Positions 59,517 to 64,000 of a DNA stretch of 64,000 nt are shown here, piece by piece. Position 1 is the first letter of the stretch. The number at the start of each line of letters is the position of its first letter. Source of the stretch: DATAEK01 sp036258055 (GTDB taxonomy: Bacteria; Acidobacteriota; Vicinamibacteria; Vicinamibacterales; 2-12-FULL-66-21). The position numbers were made by a program, and so were the translations under genes. The notes under the pieces were generated by a model. The model was not told the origin of the DNA. It did not search any database and saw only the letters and a program-made list of their open reading frames with translations. Where the stretch lies: positions 1 through 64,000 of the forward strand of contig DATAEK010000009.1 in the NCBI GenBank assembly GCA_036258055.1, given 5' to 3'.

Positions 59517-60740
59517 ATGCGCTCACTTGTCCTCGTTTTTCTCCTGTTGGTGTGTGCCCTGTCTCTTCGAGCACAGGACTGGAATCAGTGGCGCGGACCG
59601 TCGAGGACCGGCGTCACGGCCGGGTTCAAGGCACCGGCGGTCTGGCCCGATCGCATGAAGCAGATCTGGAAGGTGGACGCGGGTGAGGGTCACGCATCTC
59701 CGGTCGTCTCCGGAGCGCACGCCTATCTGCTGTCACGCGTGAGCGATCGGGAGGCAGTTACGGCATTCGATCTCGCGACCGGCAAACAGATCTGGCGGCA
59801 GATGTACGACGCGCCGTACCAGGTGAACCCGGCGGCGACCACGCATGGCAAAGGGCCAAAGTCCACACCGGTCGTCGACGGCGGGCGGCTGTTCACGTTC
59901 GGTATCAGTGGGATTCTGTCGGCATGGGACGCATCCACGGGCCGCCTGCTGTGGCGCAAGGATTTCAAGAGCGACTATCCCATGACGGTGCCTGACTTCG
60001 GGACTGCGATGTCGCCGATCGTCGTGTCGAATCTGTTGATCGTACACGTGGGTGGTGGAGGAAAGGGCGCGCTCATCGCGCTCGATCCTCAGACCGGCGC
60101 CAGCAGGTGGGCCTGGACCGGCGATGGTCCGTCATACGCGTCGCCGATCGTCGCGGACTTCCGCGGCGTCCGCCAGATCGTCACGCAATCCCAGTCGCAC
60201 GTCATCGGCATCGCGCTCGCTGACGGCAAACAGCTCTGGCAGATCCCATTTACGACCGACTACGACCAGAACATCGTGACGGCGGTCGTCTCCGGCGAGC
60301 TCGTCGTCTACGGCGGTGTGTCGAAGCCGCTGACGGCCGTGCGTGTGACGCAATCTGCGGGGAAGTGGACGACCGAGCAGGTCTGGCAGAATCCGGATGC
60401 CCCCATGTACATGAGCTCATCTGTCGAGCTGAGTGGCTTGCTGTTCGGCATGACCCACCGGAACCGCGGACAGTTCTTCTGTGTCGATGCCAAAACGGGG
60501 AAGACTTTGTGGACCACGCGCGGGCGGGAAGGGGACAACGCGGCGGTCATTGCGGCCGGCGGGCTGCTGATGACGACGACGACGGAGGGAGAGCTGATCG
60601 TGTTCCGTCCCAACGCGCAGTCCTTCGATGTCGTCAAGCGCTACACCGTTGCGGAGTCGCCGATCTGGGCGCACCCGGTTCCCGCCGGAGCTGTGATCCT
60701 GATCAAGGACGCGACGTCGCTGTCCGCATGGGGATTCTGA
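59517..60740 (+). CDS. Exported PQQ-type beta-propeller protein
   Basis: Secreted protein of 407 residues with a signal peptide (about 1-20) and a beta-propeller of PQQ/quinoprotein-like blades: DWNQWRGPSRTGVT (22-35), then repeats such as VTAFDLATGKQIWRQ, LSAWDASTGRLLWRK, LIALDPQTGASRWAW and FFCVDAKTGKTLWTT. No catalytic residues of quinoprotein dehydrogenases are evident, so it is more likely a binding or scaffold protein. GGAGGA precedes the ATG at 59517, 11 bases after the permease stop, so it may be co-transcribed with the ABC genes. A convergent paralogue lies at 60820. Confidence 0.85.
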   Translation: MRSLVLVFLLLVCALSLRAQDWNQWRGPSRTGVTAGFKAPAVWPDRMKQIWKVDAGEGHASPVVSGAHAYLLSRVSDREAVTAFDLATGKQIWRQMYDAPYQVNPAATTHGKGPKSTPVVDGGRLFTFGISGILSAWDASTGRLLWRKDFKSDYPMTVPDFGTAMSPIVVSNLLIVHVGGGGKGALIALDPQTGASRWAWTGDGPSYASPIVADFRGVRQIVTQSQSHVIGIALADGKQLWQIPFTTDYDQNIVTAVVSGELVVYGGVSKPLTAVRVTQSAGKWTTEQVWQNPDAPMYMSSSVELSGLLFGMTHRNRGQFFCVDAKTGKTLWTTRGREGDNAAVIAAGGLLMTTTTEGELIVFRPNAQSFDVVKRYTVAESPIWAHPVPAGAVILIKDATSLSAWGF

Positions 60741-60819
60741 GCGCGAAGGCCACGTGACCGCTGGAACGTCGCCGCCTTCGAGCTCGGCTCGTGAGGCCCC
60801 CGCGGACGCCAGAGGCCGG

Positions 60820-62148
60820 TTACGTCCCGATACAGAACAGTTGATCGTCGGTGCGGATGAAGATCTGGCCGTTCGAAATGGCCGGTGATGCCACGGCCCG
60901 GGCTCCGATCGCGTTCCGCGCGACAACCTGTGGTTGCCGGCCGGCCTTGAGGACGATCGTCTCGCCGTTCTCGCTGACGAAATAGACGTGCCCCGCCCCG
61001 GCGACCGGCGATGCGGAGAACACGCCGTCCACGCGTTCCTGCCAGATCCGCTGACCCGTCGCCGCGTCGATGACGGTCAGGACACCGACGTCATTGGCCA
61101 TGTAGACTGCGCCCTCGTAGTAGAGCAGCGACGACACGTAAGGCGCACCGGTGCCGACCTGCCAGGTGACATGCGTGGCCGTAATGTCGCCGCGTCCGCC
61201 CGGCTTGATCGCCAGGTAAGGACCGCTGCGGTAGCCGCGGCTGGCGTAGATGATCCCTTCGTGCACGACCGGTGACGGAATGGGGAACCGATTCGTGTCG
61301 CCGGTAAACCACAGGAACTCCCCGGTCCGCGCGTCGTAGGCGTCGATGCGCTCGCTCGAGTTGACGATGACTTCCGCGCGGCCCGCGCTCTCGACGATGA
61401 GCGGCGTACTGTAGGAGGAGCGTCCCTTTCCCCGATCGGCTTTCCAGCGATCCTTGCCGGTGCGTTTGTCGAGCGCGAGGAGATATGACGCCGAGGGCTG
61501 ATCGCAGAGCAGGATCAGGAGATCGTCGTAGAGCGCCGGCGAGCTGCCGTGCCCCCATTGAATGTCGAACGGCGCGATCTCCTTTCCGAGATGCCGCTGC
61601 CAGACGATAGCGCCGTTGCGATCGAGCGCGGCGATTTGCCCGGTCCCGAACCACGCGAAGACCAGCGAGCCGTCGCTGACCGGGCTGGGTGTCGCGAGAT
61701 TGTGCTTGTCGTGGACGGGGGTGAGCGTGCCCTCCGCCTCGATCCGTCGCTCCCAGACGCGCTTGCCGCCTGCGCGCGCAAAGGCTTCCACAACGAAAAA
61801 CGTCTTGCCGGCGTCGACCGGATGTCCCGCGCCGAGCGCGCGCTCGCCTTGCGCCGCCGCGTCACCGCCCTGCACGAGCCGCGGGTGATTCCCCTCGCGT
61901 CTGAGGCCGGCACCGATCTGCGAGGTCACGAAAACCCGATCGCCGCTGACGATCGGCGTCGAGACGCCCACGCCGGCGATGGGTGCTTTCCATGCCACGT
62001 TCTCCGTCGCGCTCCAGCGCGTCGGAAGCGTGCGATCCGGCGCGACGCCGCTCGCCGCGGGTCCGCGCCACTGCGGCCAGTCATCGGCGTTGAGGCCCGC
62101 ACTACCCAGGGACACGACCAGCAGAGCAACGAGATGTCGAAGTCGCAT
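60820..62148 (-). CDS. Exported PQQ-type beta-propeller protein (paralogue)
   Basis: Secreted protein of 442 residues with a signal peptide (about 1-21) and the same opening as its convergent neighbour (DDWPQWRGPAASGV). Blades include IAALDRNGAIVWQR, LLALDKRTGKDRWKA, IDAYDARTGEFLWFT and LTVIDAATGQRIWQE. The two proteins probably arose by duplication and then inversion, although their sequences are now quite different. No enzymatic motif is visible. Confidence 0.85.
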   Translation of the reverse strand: MRLRHLVALLVVSLGSAGLNADDWPQWRGPAASGVAPDRTLPTRWSATENVAWKAPIAGVGVSTPIVSGDRVFVTSQIGAGLRREGNHPRLVQGGDAAAQGERALGAGHPVDAGKTFFVVEAFARAGGKRVWERRIEAEGTLTPVHDKHNLATPSPVSDGSLVFAWFGTGQIAALDRNGAIVWQRHLGKEIAPFDIQWGHGSSPALYDDLLILLCDQPSASYLLALDKRTGKDRWKADRGKGRSSYSTPLIVESAGRAEVIVNSSERIDAYDARTGEFLWFTGDTNRFPIPSPVVHEGIIYASRGYRSGPYLAIKPGGRGDITATHVTWQVGTGAPYVSSLLYYEGAVYMANDVGVLTVIDAATGQRIWQERVDGVFSASPVAGAGHVYFVSENGETIVLKAGRQPQVVARNAIGARAVASPAISNGQIFIRTDDQLFCIGT

Positions 62149-62198
62149 GCCGGGATTCTACACGGCGCTGCCAGGCTGGCGCTCCTTCCGTTGACCGG

Positions 62199-63572
62199 TC
62201 ACGACTTCAGCGGAAGCAGCGCGACGAAACGGGTGCCGCCCGTCGCCTCGGTGTCGAGCTGAAGGCTCCCGCCGTGCGCTTCCGCAATCCAACGGGCGAT
62301 GGGAAGGCCCAGACCGCCGGCTCCCGACGATCCAGCGGGATCGAGACGGACGAACCGCTCGAAGATTCGCTCACGATCGCCGTCGGGGATCCCGGGACCC
62401 GGGTTGGAGACGTCGATCCGTACTGAGCCCTCGCTGCGCGCGATGCCGACGCTGACGGTTTCACTCGATGGCGTATAGCGGATAGCGTTCTCCAGCAGGT
62501 TGAGGATCATTTGCCGAATCAGGGTCTCGTCTCCCTTGAACTGCACGTCGTCTGTTGCGTGCGCGGTGATGCTGACGTGACGCGCGTCGCCGAGGACGCG
62601 CGCCGCGGCGACGCAGTCCTCGACCACCTCGTTCAGGTAGAAGTCCTCCGGCTGCAGCGGTTGCGCCTCGCAATCGGCCAGCGCCAGCATGAACATGTCC
62701 TCGACCATGCGGGTCAGCCGCCGCGTCTGCTCCGCGATGAGCTCGAGCGACTCGCGATACTCCGCCGCGGGCCGTTCTTCCCGCGCCAGCGTGACCTGCG
62801 CCGCGGTGCGCGCAACCGAGATCGGGGTTCGGAGCTGATGTGACGCGTCAGCCATGAACTGACGTTGCGCGGTCAGCGCCGCTGACAACCGATCGAGCAC
62901 CCGGTTGAACGCGCCGCCCAGGATACCGAGCTCATCCGCCGCATTCGGGATGTCGAGCCGCTCATCGAGACGCCGCGTGTCGATGTGATCAGCCTGGTGC
63001 GCCATCAGCGCGAGCGGCCGGAGCGCCTGACGGCCGGAGAGCCATCCGCCGGTGGCGGCCACGAGCAGCGCCACGGAGATCGCGATGGCCAGCGTGTAAC
63101 CCACCGTTGCGCGCTCGCGCGCGAACGGCTTGAGCGACGTCCACGTCACGACTCGAACGACTTCGCCGCTCACCGTGACGTCGGCAGCCCGCGCGCGCAC
63201 CGGGCCACCAGCCGTTTGCAGGGTGACCGGGGATTCGGTCGAGATCGTGGACACCAGCGACGACAGATCCGGTGCACCCGACGACCGGGACGCGAAGATA
63301 CGGCCGCCGCGACCGATGATTGCGATGCCGCTTCCCGGAATCTCGAGCTCGGACAGCGCGTCCTGCGCGGCATCCGGCACGGCCAACCGCTCAGCGATCT
63401 CGTTGCGGAAAACCCCCGTCGCGGACGTGAGGTCCCCGGCGAGCAGGTCGTCGATTCGCGCGATCCCCAGCCGGGCGTGCACGATCGAGAGCGTGACGGC
63501 GACAACCGCCAGCACGATGAGGACGACGGCGCTGTACCAGGCGGTCAGCCGCGCGCGGATTGAGAGAGCCAC
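62199..63572 (-). CDS. Sensor histidine kinase
   Basis: Membrane kinase of 457 residues. Helices at about 12-33 and 158-180 enclose a periplasmic sensor domain, followed by HAMP (about 180-235), the dimerisation domain with the phosphorylated His245 in ADASHQLRTPISVAR, and the ATPase with N box (MILNLLENAIRYTP, near 355), GPGIPDGDRERIFERF and GGLGLPIARWIAEAHGG. The start is GTG. It lies 31 bases after the response regulator stop, so the two form a classical two-component pair. The signal is unknown. Confidence 0.92.
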   Translation of the reverse strand: MALSIRARLTAWYSAVVLIVLAVVAVTLSIVHARLGIARIDDLLAGDLTSATGVFRNEIAERLAVPDAAQDALSELEIPGSGIAIIGRGGRIFASRSSGAPDLSSLVSTISTESPVTLQTAGGPVRARAADVTVSGEVVRVVTWTSLKPFARERATVGYTLAIAISVALLVAATGGWLSGRQALRPLALMAHQADHIDTRRLDERLDIPNAADELGILGGAFNRVLDRLSAALTAQRQFMADASHQLRTPISVARTAAQVTLAREERPAAEYRESLELIAEQTRRLTRMVEDMFMLALADCEAQPLQPEDFYLNEVVEDCVAAARVLGDARHVSITAHATDDVQFKGDETLIRQMILNLLENAIRYTPSSETVSVGIARSEGSVRIDVSNPGPGIPDGDRERIFERFVRLDPAGSSGAGGLGLPIARWIAEAHGGSLQLDTEATGGTRFVALLPLKS

Positions 63573-63603
63573 GATTGGTCTCGCCAGTCAGTAATGGGGA
63601 CGG

Positions 63604-64000
63604 TCACTCGGGTGGCGTCAGCGCATAACCCTCGCCGCGGCGGGTTCGAATCATCGACTCCCCACCAGCGTCGTCGATCTTACGCCTCAGGCGCTGAACG
63701 TAGACATCGATGACGTTCGACAGCGGGTCGTACGAGTCGTCCCACACGTGCTCGGCAATCTCCGCACGGCCGATCACCCGGCTGGCATGGCGCGCGAAGT
63801 ACTCGAGCAGCGCGTACTCGCGTGTGGTCAGCGGCAGCCTGCGCCCGCGCTTGGTGACCTCGCGCGCTCGCGTGTCGAGGACCAGCGGCCCGACGGTCAG
63901 GCGTTCGGGGAGCGGCGGCCGGACGCCGCGCCGGATGAGCGCGCGAAGCCGCGCGAGCAGCTCGCCGAAGTCGAACGGTTTCGTCAGGTAATCGTCGGCG
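63604..64000 (-). CDS. OmpR/PhoB-type response regulator, 5' end outside the window
   Basis: The visible 131 C-terminal codons encode the end of the receiver domain (ADDYLTKPFDFGELLARL, with the conserved lysine) and a complete winged-helix DNA-binding domain: LTTREYALLEYFARHASRV, VWDDSYDPLSNVIDVYVQRL and RRKIDDAGGESMIRTRRGEG. The phosphorylated aspartate lies beyond the window edge. It is the partner of the kinase encoded immediately downstream. Confidence 0.92.
   Translation of the reverse strand, partial: ADDYLTKPFDFGELLARLRALIRRGVRPPLPERLTVGPLVLDTRAREVTKRGRRLPLTTREYALLEYFARHASRVIGRAEIAEHVWDDSYDPLSNVIDVYVQRLRRKIDDAGGESMIRTRRGEGYALTPPE

Noticed and set aside
1..64000. tRNA, rRNA, replication origin or phage genes
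   Set aside because: I looked for cloverleaf-like stretches, conserved rRNA segments, DnaA-box clusters, integrases and phage structural genes and found none that I could support.

Overview
This is a GC-rich bacterial chromosome segment with tightly packed genes. It encodes a TonB-dependent receptor with an N-terminal carboxypeptidase-regulatory-like domain, several secreted S9, M16 and M29 peptidases, D-aminoacylase paralogues, DinB proteins, PQQ-type beta-propellers and a large FtsX permease. With many gene boundaries decorated by dispersed short repeats, this fits Acidobacteriota, probably the Vicinamibacteria (subdivision 6). That assignment is inference from family content; there is no rRNA or other marker gene in the window.

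Layout. 58-6255 (minus) is a respiratory cluster: pentahaem cytochrome (ActA-like), fused molybdopterin-fold/iron-sulfur protein (ActB-like), monohaem cytochrome c (ActE-like) and a CydA-like quinol oxidase subunit standing where ActC/ActD/ActF would be expected. 6713-12164 (plus) holds two adjacent ATP-grasp genes, a SWIB protein, a cupin, a DUF2721 membrane protein, an M29 aminopeptidase and an exported rhodanese. The rhodanese has an in-frame TGA at its catalytic cysteine position, followed by a SECIS-like hairpin, so it is a candidate selenoprotein. 12211-16235 (minus) has an esterase, a D-aminoacylase-like amidohydrolase lacking its HxH motif, and a creatininase/NTF2-like fusion broken by a frameshift at a run of eight G. 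16316-23387 (plus) has a methyltransferase, a membrane MutS-like ATPase, a GT-C-type membrane protein, a lipoprotein, a 38-residue membrane peptide and a sodium:solute symporter. 23566-38144 has a DinB protein, an amidohydrolase remnant, a second D-aminoacylase, an ECF sigma/anti-sigma operon, an aminotransferase, threonine dehydratase, an S9 peptidase, an esterase and the TonB-dependent receptor. 38299-50739 has a GH42-like glycosidase, a membrane glycosyltransferase-like protein, DinB, an M16 peptidase pair, an aminotransferase overlapping a 4-alpha-glucanotransferase, and a LuxE/LuxC-like pair. 50758-64000 has an M48 peptidase fused to a long C-terminal region, a GT4 glycosyltransferase, an ABC ATPase and its permease, two convergent beta-propeller proteins and a two-component system cut by the window edge.

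The intergenic DNA is itself structured. I see (i) a hairpin family with a constant loop core and compensating stems, (ii) a TCCGGCT/AGCCGGA palindrome family that also lies in frame inside the permease gene and forms the stop codons of two genes, and (iii) several locus-specific word repeats often arranged as inverted arms. At least five genes carry a -10-like hexamer only 6-10 bases before the start codon, suggesting leaderless transcripts.
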